A DNA stretch of 35,583 bases, taken from NCBI GenBank assembly GCA_025060245.1, contig JANXCP010000014.1, positions 1 to 35,583 of the forward strand, in the 5' to 3' direction. This DNA is from Thermoanaerobaculum sp. (GTDB lineage Bacteria; Acidobacteriota; Thermoanaerobaculia; Thermoanaerobaculales; Thermoanaerobaculaceae). Positions 24,491 through 32,467 of this stretch are shown here, one piece after another. The notes below the pieces were generated by a model, which saw only the letters and a program-made list of their open reading frames with translations, was not told where the DNA came from and searched no databases. The translations under genes were made by a program, and so were the position numbers. The stretch's first letter is position 1; each line of letters begins with the position of its first letter.

Positions 24491-25209
24491 GGAGGAGATG
24501 GGTGATTTGGCTGGCGCTTTCGGGCATTTTGGGCAGTTGCGGGGGCAACGGTCACCGACCGCAGGACGATGCCCGGTGGGCGGCCATACGCGCGGCCATG
24601 GTGCAAAACCAAATTGCCGCCCGCGGGGTGAGGGATGAGCGCGTGCTTTCGGCCCTCCGCCAAGTCCCGCGGCATCTGTTCGTCCCTGAGGAGTTCCAGG
24701 CCCAGGCTTACGAGGACCACCCCCTCCCCATTGGCGAGGGGCAAACCATTTCCCAGCCCTACATCGTGGGGCTCATGACCGAGCTGTTGCAGGTCAAGGC
24801 GGGGGACAAGGTGCTGGAAGTGGGCACCGGCTCGGGGTACCAGGCGGCGGTCTTGGCCGCCATGGGGTGTCAGGTGTTCACCATTGAAATCCGCCCCGCC
24901 TTGGCCGCGCAAGCCACAGAACGCCTCAAGCGGCTGGGTTACTTCAACGTTCAGGTGCGGGTGGGGGACGGGTACCGAGGATGGCCAGAAGAGGCCCCCT
25001 TTGCCGGCATTATCGTCACCGCCGCGCCGGAACGCATCCCGCAGCCGCTGCTGCAGCAGCTGGCGGTGGGAGGACGGCTGGTGATCCCCGTCGGGTCGTT
25101 TTACCAGCAGCTCAAGGTGGTCACCAAGCAGCCGGACGGGTTCACCGAACAGGATGTGATCCCGGTGCGGTTCGTCCCCATGGCCGGGGAAGTGGAACGG
25201 GCGCCGTGA
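24487..25209 (+). CDS. pcm: protein-L-isoaspartate O-methyltransferase, predicted lipoprotein
   Basis: Methylates isoaspartyl residues in damaged proteins with S-adenosylmethionine, starting their repair. The 240-residue protein contains the PCMT pattern: MVQNQIAARGVRDERVLSAL, then VPRHLFVPEEF, GQTISQPYIVGLMTELL, and the SAM-binding VLEVGTGSGYQAAVLA. Before this lies MRRRWVIWLALSGILGSC, with an arginine-rich start, a hydrophobic stretch and a good LGSC lipobox with Cys18. The protein is thus predicted to be exported and lipid-anchored, which is odd because SAM is made in the cytoplasm. The GTG overlaps the amidohydrolase stop. A start after the signal would remove the lipobox, but there is no clearly better start codon there. 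Confidence 0.92.
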   Translation: MRRRWVIWLALSGILGSCGGNGHRPQDDARWAAIRAAMVQNQIAARGVRDERVLSALRQVPRHLFVPEEFQAQAYEDHPLPIGEGQTISQPYIVGLMTELLQVKAGDKVLEVGTGSGYQAAVLAAMGCQVFTIEIRPALAAQATERLKRLGYFNVQVRVGDGYRGWPEEAPFAGIIVTAAPERIPQPLLQQLAVGGRLVIPVGSFYQQLKVVTKQPDGFTEQDVIPVRFVPMAGEVERAP

Positions 25210-25243
25210 CCGTGTCCAAGCGCCTTCTGCCCTGCCACCTCCC

Positions 25244-26896
25244 ATGCTGCGGCTAGCCCTGGCACTGCCCGACGGAACCAACGTTGAGAAGGCTTTCCTC
25301 CAGGGGCCCATCCTGGTGGGGCGCGCCGAGGAGGCAAACCTGGTCCTGACAGACCTTTCTCTATCCCGCCGGCATGCGGTGCTGGAGCAGCAAGGGGACC
25401 GCTGGACCGTGCAGGATTTGGGCTCGCGCAACGGCACGTTGCTCAACGGGCGAACGGTGACGGGGCCCACCCCGCTGCAGGTGGGGGACCAGCTGCAGAT
25501 GGGCAAGGTGCGGATGACCGTGTTGGAGTGCGGCCCTCCCGCGGAAGTGGCAGAGCGGGAGGTAGGGGAAACCACGCTGCTGGCGCCCGTGGCCAAGGTT
25601 CTGCAGGACAGCGGCGTGGACGGTGTACCAGTGGACCGCGATGCGCCCCGCGAGACCCTGCGCCGCTACGCCGAGCGGTTGTCCCTCTTGGCCCGGGTCC
25701 ACGAGCAGTTGGCCGCGGAGGTCACCCAAGAGGGTCTCTTGCAACTGGTACTGGACCAGGCCTTCCTCCAGCTCCACCCCGATCAAGCGGCGGTGTTCCT
25801 CAAAGATGAGAACGGTTCTTTTGTCTGCGTGGCCAGCCGGTGTGGCCCGGACTGCCAGGAAAAGCTCCTGCTCTCCCGCTCCCTGGTGCGGGAGGTGGTG
25901 GAGAAAAAGGCCGCAGCTCTCGTGGTGGACGCCTTCACCGACGCGCGTTTTACCGAAGCCCTGAGCCTGCGAACCCTTGGGGTACGCAGCATCGTGGCGG
26001 TACCGTTGCTCATGGAAGAAACGGCCCTGGGGCTTTTGGTGTGCGCCTCGCGCCTTTCGGTGCGGCGCTTCACGCAGGAGGATCTGGAGTTTCTCGTGCC
26101 GCTGGCCTCTGTGGCGGCCATGCGCCTGCGCAATTTGTGGTTGGCGCAAGAGGCAGCCGAAAAAAAGCGCCTGGAACAGGAGCTGGCCTTGGCCCGCCGT
26201 ATCCAGTTAGGGCTGTTCCGCGAGGAGGTGCCACGCCTTGCCGGGTACGAGATTTGGGCGGGAAACATCCCCTCCCACGTGGTCTCGGGGGACTTCTACC
26301 AGCTCCTGCCCGCCCCTGGTGGCTGTACTCTCCTGGTGGCGGATGTGGCCGGCAAGGGCATGGGGGCCGCGCTGTTGGCCGCCTCCCTGGAGGCGCTGTT
26401 CGCGGGTCCTTTGAGCCTCCACCTCCCACCGGCTCAGGTGTGCCAAAAGGTGTCAGACCTGTTTTTCGCCCGCACCGATCCGGCCAAATACGCCACCTGT
26501 TTTCTTGCCCACTTAGAAGCCGCCACCGGCGTGGTGCGCTACTGCAACGCCGGCCACTGCCCCGGCTTGGTGGTGGGCCACCTGGGACGGTCACGCCAGT
26601 TGCCCTCCACCGGTCCTCCTCTGGGTATGTTTCCTGAACAAACGTACCGCCAGCAGGAGGTGAACCTCCAGCCGGGGGATACCTTGATCCTGTACAGCGA
26701 CGGTGTCACGGAAACCACAGATCCTAGGGGGGAGGAGTTTGGGCTTGCTAGGCTGTTGGAGCTGTTTCAGCGCCACCGCCACCTTCCCCTGCCGCAACTG
26801 CTGGAAGCGCTGGAGGAAGAGCTAGAGCAGTTCTCCCAAACCCCTTCTACCGGTGACGATCGCACGCTGGTCTTATTGCGCCGACTGGCACCTTAA
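25244..26896 (+). CDS. FHA-GAF-SpoIIE/PP2C phosphatase
   Basis: A 550-residue signalling protein. The N-terminal FHA domain (about 22-95; ILVGRAEEANLVL, SRRHAVLE, SRNGTLLNG) binds phosphothreonine peptides. A GAF domain follows (about 145-300). A coiled helix rich in Lys and Glu (EAAEKKRLEQELALARRIQ) leads into an RsbU/SpoIIE-type PP2C domain. There the metal-binding pattern is present: SGDFYQLL, LLVADVAGKGMGAALLA, YCNAGHCPGLVVG, LILYSDGVTETTD and STGDDRTLVLLR. Such proteins dephosphorylate anti-sigma antagonists in partner-switching systems. No anti-sigma kinase or STAS protein is seen nearby. The ATG has no clear ribosome-binding site and lies 34 bases after pcm. Confidence 0.93.
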   Translation: MLRLALALPDGTNVEKAFLQGPILVGRAEEANLVLTDLSLSRRHAVLEQQGDRWTVQDLGSRNGTLLNGRTVTGPTPLQVGDQLQMGKVRMTVLECGPPAEVAEREVGETTLLAPVAKVLQDSGVDGVPVDRDAPRETLRRYAERLSLLARVHEQLAAEVTQEGLLQLVLDQAFLQLHPDQAAVFLKDENGSFVCVASRCGPDCQEKLLLSRSLVREVVEKKAAALVVDAFTDARFTEALSLRTLGVRSIVAVPLLMEETALGLLVCASRLSVRRFTQEDLEFLVPLASVAAMRLRNLWLAQEAAEKKRLEQELALARRIQLGLFREEVPRLAGYEIWAGNIPSHVVSGDFYQLLPAPGGCTLLVADVAGKGMGAALLAASLEALFAGPLSLHLPPAQVCQKVSDLFFARTDPAKYATCFLAHLEAATGVVRYCNAGHCPGLVVGHLGRSRQLPSTGPPLGMFPEQTYRQQEVNLQPGDTLILYSDGVTETTDPRGEEFGLARLLELFQRHRHLPLPQLLEALEEELEQFSQTPSTGDDRTLVLLRRLAP

Positions 26897-26908
26897 ACCA
26901 CCAGTTGG

Positions 26909-26932
26909 GGTAAAAACCCGCGCGGGTTTACC
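26909..26932. terminator. possible bidirectional terminator
   Basis: Between the convergent phosphatase and hypothetical genes, GGTAAAAACCCGC pairs with GCGGGTTTACC apart from a two-base bulge. It includes the stop codon of the minus-strand gene. No T-run follows on either strand, so it could also just protect mRNA ends. Confidence 0.33.
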
Positions 26933-27659
26933 GCGGCCCACCCGGGCGCAGGGGCCAAGCGAGGGAAGCGGCACCGGAACGGCTATCCACCACCGAGGCC
27001 AGGGCGAAGAACGGCCCACTGCCGCTCACCTCGGCTCGCGCCGCATCGGTGCGTTGGACCCCAAAGGCCAGGAGGATATCCTCCAGCGGCAACAGCGCCC
27101 CAGGCGCCAGGCCGTAGGCTTGTTCGCCGTAAACCTCCCCTCGCTCGCCAAAGGTGCGCAGGCGCACCGTCACCCCCTCCGGACCCGGCGCGAAGAGCAA
27201 GAGGTTGGTGCGGAACTGAGCGCTCCGCCGCAGCCCCACTAGATGCACCACTTCCCCCCGCCGCAGGGCTTGATCACGGGGGAGGGCAGGGATGAACTGT
27301 CCCGAGGACACCCGACCGGAAGCGTTGTATACCCGCGCCACCGCCACCACCCCCGGGCTGGTCACCAAACGCAGAGCCCCCAAACCGCCTTGGGGCACCA
27401 GGTCTGTGCGCACGGTGGACGCCCAACCTGGCAGCTCCTCAAAAAATTCCGGTTCCTGGCGTAGCAGCTCCCCGTTGGGTTGACCCGCGGGCAAAAACAC
27501 CGCCCCCCACCGCCCCATCTCACCGGTGGTGTTCACCACCCAGACCTCGGTGTTCCACCACGCCCCTTCCTGCCCCTGCTTTTGCACCACCACCGGGATA
27601 AAGAGCTCTTCCGCCGACAGGCTCGCGGCCAGCAGGACGGTAAGGAACGTGACCCGCAT
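26928..27659 (-). CDS. secreted hypothetical protein, beta-rich
   Basis: A 243-residue protein of no named family that I recognise. It begins with a signal peptide (MRVTFLTVLLAASLSA, cleaved before EELF). The rest is rich in alternating hydrophobic residues, with segments such as WWNTEVWVVNTTGEMGRW and RTNLLLFAPGPEGVTVRLR, suggesting one or two beta-sandwich domains. It contains no cysteine after the signal. Pairs of the type W-NTEV-VVN resemble secreted proteins common in Acidobacteriota, but that is a memory, not a search result. The ATG is preceded by an in-frame GTG at 27662. The promoter is only 5-8 bases away, giving a leaderless mRNA. It is divergent from the M28 peptidase. Confidence 0.72.
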   Translation of the reverse strand: MRVTFLTVLLAASLSAEELFIPVVVQKQGQEGAWWNTEVWVVNTTGEMGRWGAVFLPAGQPNGELLRQEPEFFEELPGWASTVRTDLVPQGGLGALRLVTSPGVVAVARVYNASGRVSSGQFIPALPRDQALRRGEVVHLVGLRRSAQFRTNLLLFAPGPEGVTVRLRTFGERGEVYGEQAYGLAPGALLPLEDILLAFGVQRTDAARAEVSGSGPFFALASVVDSRSGAASLAWPLRPGGPR

Positions 27660-27667
27660 CACAGATC

Positions 27668-27696
27668 ATCCTAAACCCCAAGGGCAGTTTCGGCAA
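27668..27696 (-). promoter_or_regulatory. promoter of the secreted hypothetical gene, leaderless
   Basis: On the minus strand TTGCCG (27696-27691) and TAGGAT (27673-27668) are exactly 17 bases apart. The GTG start at 27662 is five bases after the -10 box and the ATG eight. Confidence 0.52.
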
Positions 27697-27711
27697 GCTG
27701 GGTCCATCGGC

Positions 27712-27717
27712 TACACT
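27712..27717 (+). promoter_or_regulatory. possible -10 box of the M28 peptidase gene
   Basis: TACACT preceded by GGC, as before sfsA. It lies 17 bases before the ATG at 27735, leaving room for the GGAGGG ribosome-binding site. No clear -35 box is present; the region where it should be overlaps the -35 of the divergent gene. Confidence 0.33.
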
Positions 27718-27734
27718 GCGCCCGCGGAGGGACT

Positions 27735-29507
27735 ATGAACCGCTTGTGCGCCTTGGCCTTGGCTTTGCTTGCCAGCACCACCCAGGCCACCGACCTGGCC
27801 AGTCTGCGGCGTGATGTGTACTTTTTAGCCTCTTCCGGCCTGGAGGGCCGACGGGCCGGCACCGTAGGAGCCCAAGTTGCCGCCGACTTTATAGCCCAGC
27901 GGTTTGCTCACTTGGGTTTGGCACCCGCTGGCGACCAGCAAACCTATTTTCAAACCTTTAGCTTCGTGGCCGACGTGCAGCCCGGACCGGGAAACGCCCT
28001 TAGCTTTTCCGGCAACCTGACCCGGCGGGCTTTTCCGGAGGAGTTCGCTCCCCTCACCTTCTCCGCCTCTGGCACCGTGGAGGCGGAGGTGGTCTTTGCC
28101 GGTTACGGGATCGCCGCCCCGGAGCTGGGCTACGACGACTTTCAGGGCCTTGAGCTGAAGGGGAAGGTAGCCCTCATCCTGCGCTTCTCCCCGGCCGGGG
28201 ACGATCCTGCATCACCCTTTGCGCCGTATCTCCCCTTGCGCCGGAAGGTCTCGGATGCCGTGGCCAAAGGGGCAGCGGCGGTGCTCATCGCCACCGGACC
28301 AGCCTCCCAGCAGTCGGGGGAGCCGGTGAAAGTGCCCTTTGATTACTCCTTTGCCGACGCCGGGGTGCCGGTCATGGCCATATCCACCGCCCTGGCCGAG
28401 CAACTCTTCGCCGGCCAAGGCTTTACCTTGCGCGAGCTGCAGGAACGCATGGACGGGCGGCGTGAGCCGGCCTCCCGACCCCTTGCGGTAAGAGCCCACA
28501 TCACCACCGACCTCCGCCCGGAACGCCGGCCCACCGCCAACGTGGTGGCGCTCCTCCCAGGAAACGATCCAAACCTTGGCCAGGAAATGGTGGTGGTGGG
28601 TGCCCACTACGACCACCTGGGCTGGGGTGGGCCTGGGAGCAACTCCCTGGTTCCCGACGTCCGCGCTATCCATAACGGCGCCGATGACAACGCCTCGGGG
28701 GTGGCGGCCCTCTTGCAAATCGCCCAACAACTGGCCGCCCGACCACCTAAGAGGTCGGTGATCTTTGTTGCCTTTTCCGCCGAGGAGCTGGGGCTTTTGG
28801 GTTCCTCCTACTTTGTCCAGCACCTACCCGTTGCCAAAGAGCGGGTGGTGGCCATGGTGAACCTGGACATGGTGGGGCGGCCCAAGAAGGGCCCGGCCCT
28901 CACCTTGGGCGGCTACGGCACAGCCAAAGAGTGGCCAGAACTGGTGGAAACCCTCAACCGCAACCACCACCTCAAGATCGCCACATCGGCTGGCGGCTTT
29001 GGCGCCTCAGACCACGCCAGCTTCTACAACGCCGGCATCCCTGTGCTGTTCTTCTTCACCGGCGCCCACGAGGACTACCACAAACCCAGCGACGACGCGG
29101 ACAAGCTGGACTATCCAGCCATGGCCAAGGTGGTGCAGTTTGCCGCCGACACCGTCCGCGCCATCGCCCACCTTCCCCAGCGACCCACCTACCAAAAAGT
29201 TGCCCAGGAAGAGGGCCCACGGCGTAGCTTCAAAGTTCGCACGGGTCTCATTCCCGAATACGGCTGGGAAGGGCGAGGGGTAAAGGTGTCGGGGGTACGG
29301 GGCGGCTCGGCAGCGGAAAAGGCGGGGCTCCAGGCGGGGGACGTGGTCCTTCAGGTGGGGAACCGGCCGGTGCACAACATTTACGACTACATGTACGCCC
29401 TTGGGGACCACCAAGCGGGGGAAACGGTGCCCTTTACCGTGCTCCGCGGCGGAGAAAGGCTGACCCTTTCCGTCACCTTTGAGGCGGGCGGGGGAGGAAA
29501 GAGCTAG
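27735..29507 (+). CDS. exported M28 peptidase with PA and PDZ domains
   Basis: A zinc aminopeptidase-like enzyme of 590 residues. A signal peptide (MNRLCALALALLASTTQA) is followed by the M28 fold with an inserted PA domain (about 120-245). The two-zinc site is complete: His291 in GAHYDHLG, Asp317/318 in GADDNASG, Glu350/351 in SAEELGLLGS, Asp378 in NLDMVGR, and His449 in AHEDYHKPSD. The C-terminus is a PDZ domain (about 500-585; VRGGSAAEKAGLQAGDVVLQVG). A PDZ domain in an M28 enzyme may help hold substrates or partners. The start has GGAGGG upstream. The stop overlaps the GTG of aroC by one base, so expression is linked. It likely works with S46 on peptides. Confidence 0.93.
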   Translation: MNRLCALALALLASTTQATDLASLRRDVYFLASSGLEGRRAGTVGAQVAADFIAQRFAHLGLAPAGDQQTYFQTFSFVADVQPGPGNALSFSGNLTRRAFPEEFAPLTFSASGTVEAEVVFAGYGIAAPELGYDDFQGLELKGKVALILRFSPAGDDPASPFAPYLPLRRKVSDAVAKGAAAVLIATGPASQQSGEPVKVPFDYSFADAGVPVMAISTALAEQLFAGQGFTLRELQERMDGRREPASRPLAVRAHITTDLRPERRPTANVVALLPGNDPNLGQEMVVVGAHYDHLGWGGPGSNSLVPDVRAIHNGADDNASGVAALLQIAQQLAARPPKRSVIFVAFSAEELGLLGSSYFVQHLPVAKERVVAMVNLDMVGRPKKGPALTLGGYGTAKEWPELVETLNRNHHLKIATSAGGFGASDHASFYNAGIPVLFFFTGAHEDYHKPSDDADKLDYPAMAKVVQFAADTVRAIAHLPQRPTYQKVAQEEGPRRSFKVRTGLIPEYGWEGRGVKVSGVRGGSAAEKAGLQAGDVVLQVGNRPVHNIYDYMYALGDHQAGETVPFTVLRGGERLTLSVTFEAGGGGKS

Positions 29508-30703
29508 TGCTGCGGCTGGTGACCGGGGGGGAGTCCCACGGCCCTGAACTGGTGGCGATCCTCCTGGGCGTTCCCGCAGGGCTCCCCCTGACGCCGGAGG
29601 ACATCAACCGGGAATTGGCCCGTCGGCAACACGGTTTTGGCCGCGGTGGCCGGCAGAAAATTGAAAAGGACCAGGTGGAAGTGCGGGGTGGCCTGAGGGG
29701 GGGTGTGACTTTGGGATCGCCCCTGGTGTTGGCCATCCCCAACCGCGACTTTGCCCACTGGGCCAAGGTCATGGATCCGTGGGAGGTGGATGAAGAGGCA
29801 GCACAACGCCGGCGGATCGTCACCCCCCGCCCGGGGCATGCGGACCTGGCCGGAGCCTGGAAGTTTGACCATCGGCAGGACCTGCGCAATGTCTTGGAAC
29901 GGGCATCGGCTCGGGAGACAGCGGCGCGGGTGGCGGCGGGAGCGGTGTGCAAAGCCCTCCTCGGCCGATTTGGCGTGGTTTTTCGCTCAGGGGTCTTGGC
30001 CCTGGGGGAGAAGGTGCTTGCCAGCGGCCCGCCAACCTTTGAACTGCTCGCTCAGGTGCGCGATGATTCCCCCCTGCGCACTCCTTTTCCCGCGGCGGAA
30101 GGGGAACTGGTCGCCTACGTGGAGGAAGCGAAGCACCGCGGTGAGACCCTGGGAGGGGTGGTGGGAGTGGTGGCCCGTGGGGTGCCTCCGGGTTTGGGCT
30201 CGTACACTCACTGGGAGGACCGTTTGGACGGGCAGCTGGCGCAAGCGGTGATGGCGGTACCGGCGGTCAAAGGGGTGGTCTTGGGAGCTGGCCTGGAGGC
30301 GGCAGGGCGCTTGGGTTCCCAGGCCCACGACCCTATTCTTCCCGGGGTGCACGGGCTACGGCGTGGCTCCAACCACGCCGGGGGGTTGGAGGGGGGCGTC
30401 ACCAACGGGGAAGATGTGGTGGTCCGGGCGTTCATGAAGCCCATCGCCACCTTGCGTAACCCCCTCCCCTCGGTGAACCTCCACACCCTCCAGGGTGAGC
30501 CGGCAGCCTACGAGCGGTCGGACGTCACCGCCATTGCCGCGTTAGGGGTGATCGTGGAGAACGTGGTGGCGTTCGTCCTAGCCCGTGCGTTCCTCGCCAA
30601 GTTTGCCGGCGATCACCTGCGCGACGTGCAGGCCGCCTTTGCTTCCTACCAGCAGCGCCTGGTGGGCTGGGGTCCGGAAGGTTTTGCCCCCGGGAAGCGT
30701 TGA
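29507..30703 (+). CDS. aroC: chorismate synthase
   Basis: Makes chorismate from EPSP, the last shikimate step, using reduced flavin. The 398-residue protein starts with LRLVTGGESHGPELVAILLG and has RRQHGFGRGGRQKIEKDQVE, then LERASARETAARVA for the second signature. The third is in the C-terminal KPIATLRNPLPSVNL and YERSDVTAIAALGV. KFAGDHL is the usual ending pattern. The GTG start overlaps the previous stop by one base and has GGAGGAAAG upstream. It overlaps no other aro gene; linkage to an exported peptidase is probably accidental operon packing. Confidence 0.97.
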   Translation: MLRLVTGGESHGPELVAILLGVPAGLPLTPEDINRELARRQHGFGRGGRQKIEKDQVEVRGGLRGGVTLGSPLVLAIPNRDFAHWAKVMDPWEVDEEAAQRRRIVTPRPGHADLAGAWKFDHRQDLRNVLERASARETAARVAAGAVCKALLGRFGVVFRSGVLALGEKVLASGPPTFELLAQVRDDSPLRTPFPAAEGELVAYVEEAKHRGETLGGVVGVVARGVPPGLGSYTHWEDRLDGQLAQAVMAVPAVKGVVLGAGLEAAGRLGSQAHDPILPGVHGLRRGSNHAGGLEGGVTNGEDVVVRAFMKPIATLRNPLPSVNLHTLQGEPAAYERSDVTAIAALGVIVENVVAFVLARAFLAKFAGDHLRDVQAAFASYQQRLVGWGPEGFAPGKR

Positions 30704-30713
30704 AGAGGAAGGT

Positions 30714-31580
30714 ATGGCCATTCGCATCAAGCGAGCGGAAAAGTACGGCTTTTGCTCCGGTGTCAGGGTGGCTGATATCAAGGTGCGCCGCTTTGCCCAA
30801 GGCGGGGGGAAAGCGGCCATTTTGGGCCAGGTGGTGCACAACGAACGGGTGGTGGCCGATCTGGAGCGATTGGGCGTGCGCACGGTGCAGCGCATGGAAG
30901 AGGCCACGGAGCCGGTCATTGTCTTCTCCGCCCACGGGGTGCCCCCTTCGTTTCACGAACGGGCCCGGAAGTTGGGCCTGCAGATCTTGGACACCACCTG
31001 CAAGTTTGTGTACGACATCCACAAAGAGGCAGCTCGCGCCCTGGCTGCGGGGATGCACTTGGTGTTCATTGGGGAACCTCACCACCGGGAAGTCATAGGG
31101 TATACCCACGACCTGGACCCCACCTGCTACCACGTGATCCACAGCCTGGAGCAAGCGCAAGCGGTGGATTGGTCGCAGTACCCGGCCCTCAAGATCCTCT
31201 ACCAAACCACCCTCAATGCCGAGGATTTTGAGGACGTGGTGCGGTACATTGAAGCGCAAAACCCGCACACCCAAAGGGCCGATACCATCTGCTACGCCAC
31301 CAAGGAGAACCAGGATGCGGCGCGCAAGCTCGCCCAGGACCCGGAGGTGGACTTGATCTTGGTGATCGGCGGCAAGAACTCCGCCAACACTCGCCATCTT
31401 TTTGAAATTTGCCAAAGATTAAAACCCACGTACTTGATCCAGGGGGCCGAAAACCTGCGCCCTGAATGGTTTACCAACGTCACCTGCGTGGGCATCACCG
31501 CGGGCGCCTCTACCCCCGATTACGTCGTGGACGAAGTGGAGGCGGCCATCGGCCAGTTGGTGGAAGCCAAAGCCAGCTAA
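30714..31580 (+). CDS. ispH: 4-hydroxy-3-methylbut-2-enyl diphosphate reductase
   Basis: The last enzyme of the MEP isoprenoid pathway, giving IPP and DMAPP; contains a [4Fe-4S] cluster. The 288-residue protein has the three cluster Cys at residue 14 (YGFCSGV), 96 (DTTCKFVYD) and 193 (DTICYATKENQ), spaced as in the family. The conserved VVHNERVVADL, FSAHGVPPSFHE, and VTCVGITAGASTPD are also present. GAGGAAGG precedes the ATG, ten bases after aroC. Its stop codon overlaps that of convergent sfsA. Confidence 0.97.
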   Translation: MAIRIKRAEKYGFCSGVRVADIKVRRFAQGGGKAAILGQVVHNERVVADLERLGVRTVQRMEEATEPVIVFSAHGVPPSFHERARKLGLQILDTTCKFVYDIHKEAARALAAGMHLVFIGEPHHREVIGYTHDLDPTCYHVIHSLEQAQAVDWSQYPALKILYQTTLNAEDFEDVVRYIEAQNPHTQRADTICYATKENQDAARKLAQDPEVDLILVIGGKNSANTRHLFEICQRLKPTYLIQGAENLRPEWFTNVTCVGITAGASTPDYVVDEVEAAIGQLVEAKAS

Positions 31581-32281
31581 GCCGGATCCTCCACCACCAC
31601 CGGCAAGGAGCGCCGAGGTCGCAGCTCCCGAGGACTCACCTCCACCTCAAAGGCGAGAAACTCCACCCCCGCTTGGGCCGCATCCCAAACGGCGCGGGCA
31701 TAAGCCGGATCCACAGTCGCCGCCGCCTGCACCTTTTGGCTGTCTCCCCGCTGCACCACGTAGATCACCGCCGTCCGCTCCCCCTGCGCCGCCAGCTCCG
31801 CCAACAGGCGGAGGTGCTTGGCCCCCCGCTGCGTCACCGCGTCGGGAAACAGCGCCACCCCGTCCACAACCCAGGTGATGTTTTTCACCTCCACCCAGTA
31901 GGGCCCTTGGCCATCTTCCAACAGCAGGTCCAGCCGGCTCCCCGGAAGGGGTGCCACCTCCCGTCGGATGGAAAAGGGGCGTTGCAAACCCGGCAGGTCC
32001 ACTAACCCGGCCGTAAGGGCTTCTTCCGCCAGGGGAGCTGCCCGCCAGGTATTGATTCCCACCAGGCATCCCTCCGCATCCACCAGCTCCACACGGAACG
32101 GCAAGGAACTCCCCTGGGTTGGGGCGAGAAAACAGCGACGACCCGGCAAGGCCACATCCGTCAGTCGCCCCGAATTGGGCACATGGGCCAGTACCACCCC
32201 GCCTGCCAGCTCCACCTCCGCCAAAAACCGCTGGTACCGGCGCCGCAACCTTCCCTCTCGGAGGGACAGTAAAAAACGCAC
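31577..32281 (-). CDS. sfsA: SfsA-like DNA-binding/nuclease-fold protein
   Basis: A 234-residue protein, the same size as Escherichia coli SfsA (sugar fermentation stimulation protein), which binds DNA and has a restriction-nuclease-like core. Typical motifs are the N-terminal EGRLRRRYQRFLAEVEL, then AHVPNSGRLTDVALPGRRCF, a nuclease-like SRLDLLLEDG ... YWVEVKNIT, and FPDAVTQRGAKHLRLL. I chose the GTG at 32281 because VRFLLSLREGRLRRRYQRF aligns with the usual N-terminus and a -10 box lies just five bases upstream. The in-frame ATGs at 32347 and 32449 would add a segment with no family match. Its exact cellular role is still uncertain. Confidence 0.9.
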   Translation of the reverse strand: MRFLLSLREGRLRRRYQRFLAEVELAGGVVLAHVPNSGRLTDVALPGRRCFLAPTQGSSLPFRVELVDAEGCLVGINTWRAAPLAEEALTAGLVDLPGLQRPFSIRREVAPLPGSRLDLLLEDGQGPYWVEVKNITWVVDGVALFPDAVTQRGAKHLRLLAELAAQGERTAVIYVVQRGDSQKVQAAATVDPAYARAVWDAAQAGVEFLAFEVEVSPRELRPRRSLPVVVEDPA

Positions 32282-32429
32282 AAGCCAGTGTAGCCCTGCC
32301 TCCCATCCCGCGAGCAACGGCCACACCGCGTGGACCTCCCAGGGCATCCGCTGGAACCAAGAGGGAAGGGTCACAGCGTGCACGGCTTCGCCGATGAGGC
32401 TCGCTGGCGTCCCAACCCGCCCGCATCTC
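32282..32429. other. intergenic region between sfsA and rpmE
   Basis: The divergent gap holds the promoter of sfsA at its left end and that of rpmE just to its right. The minus frame of sfsA stays open through it, but it is not conserved. I see no other feature. Confidence 0.35.
32287..32292 (-). promoter_or_regulatory. -10 box of sfsA, leaderless
   Basis: On the minus strand TACACT lies five bases before the GTG start at 32281. A TTGCTC 19 bases upstream could be the -35. There is no ribosome-binding site before this start. Confidence 0.42.
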
Positions 32430-32458
32430 TTGTCACGCCCGGTGCCCATTGGTAAGAT
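32430..32458 (+). promoter_or_regulatory. promoter of rpmE-prfA-prmC
   Basis: TTGTCA (32430-32435) and TAAGAT (32453-32458), each 5 of 6 to consensus, are separated by 17 bases. It is one of the best promoters in the window. The mRNA should have a leader of about 30 bases before the ATG at 32495. Confidence 0.7.
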
Positions 32459-32467
32459 AGGCGCCCG

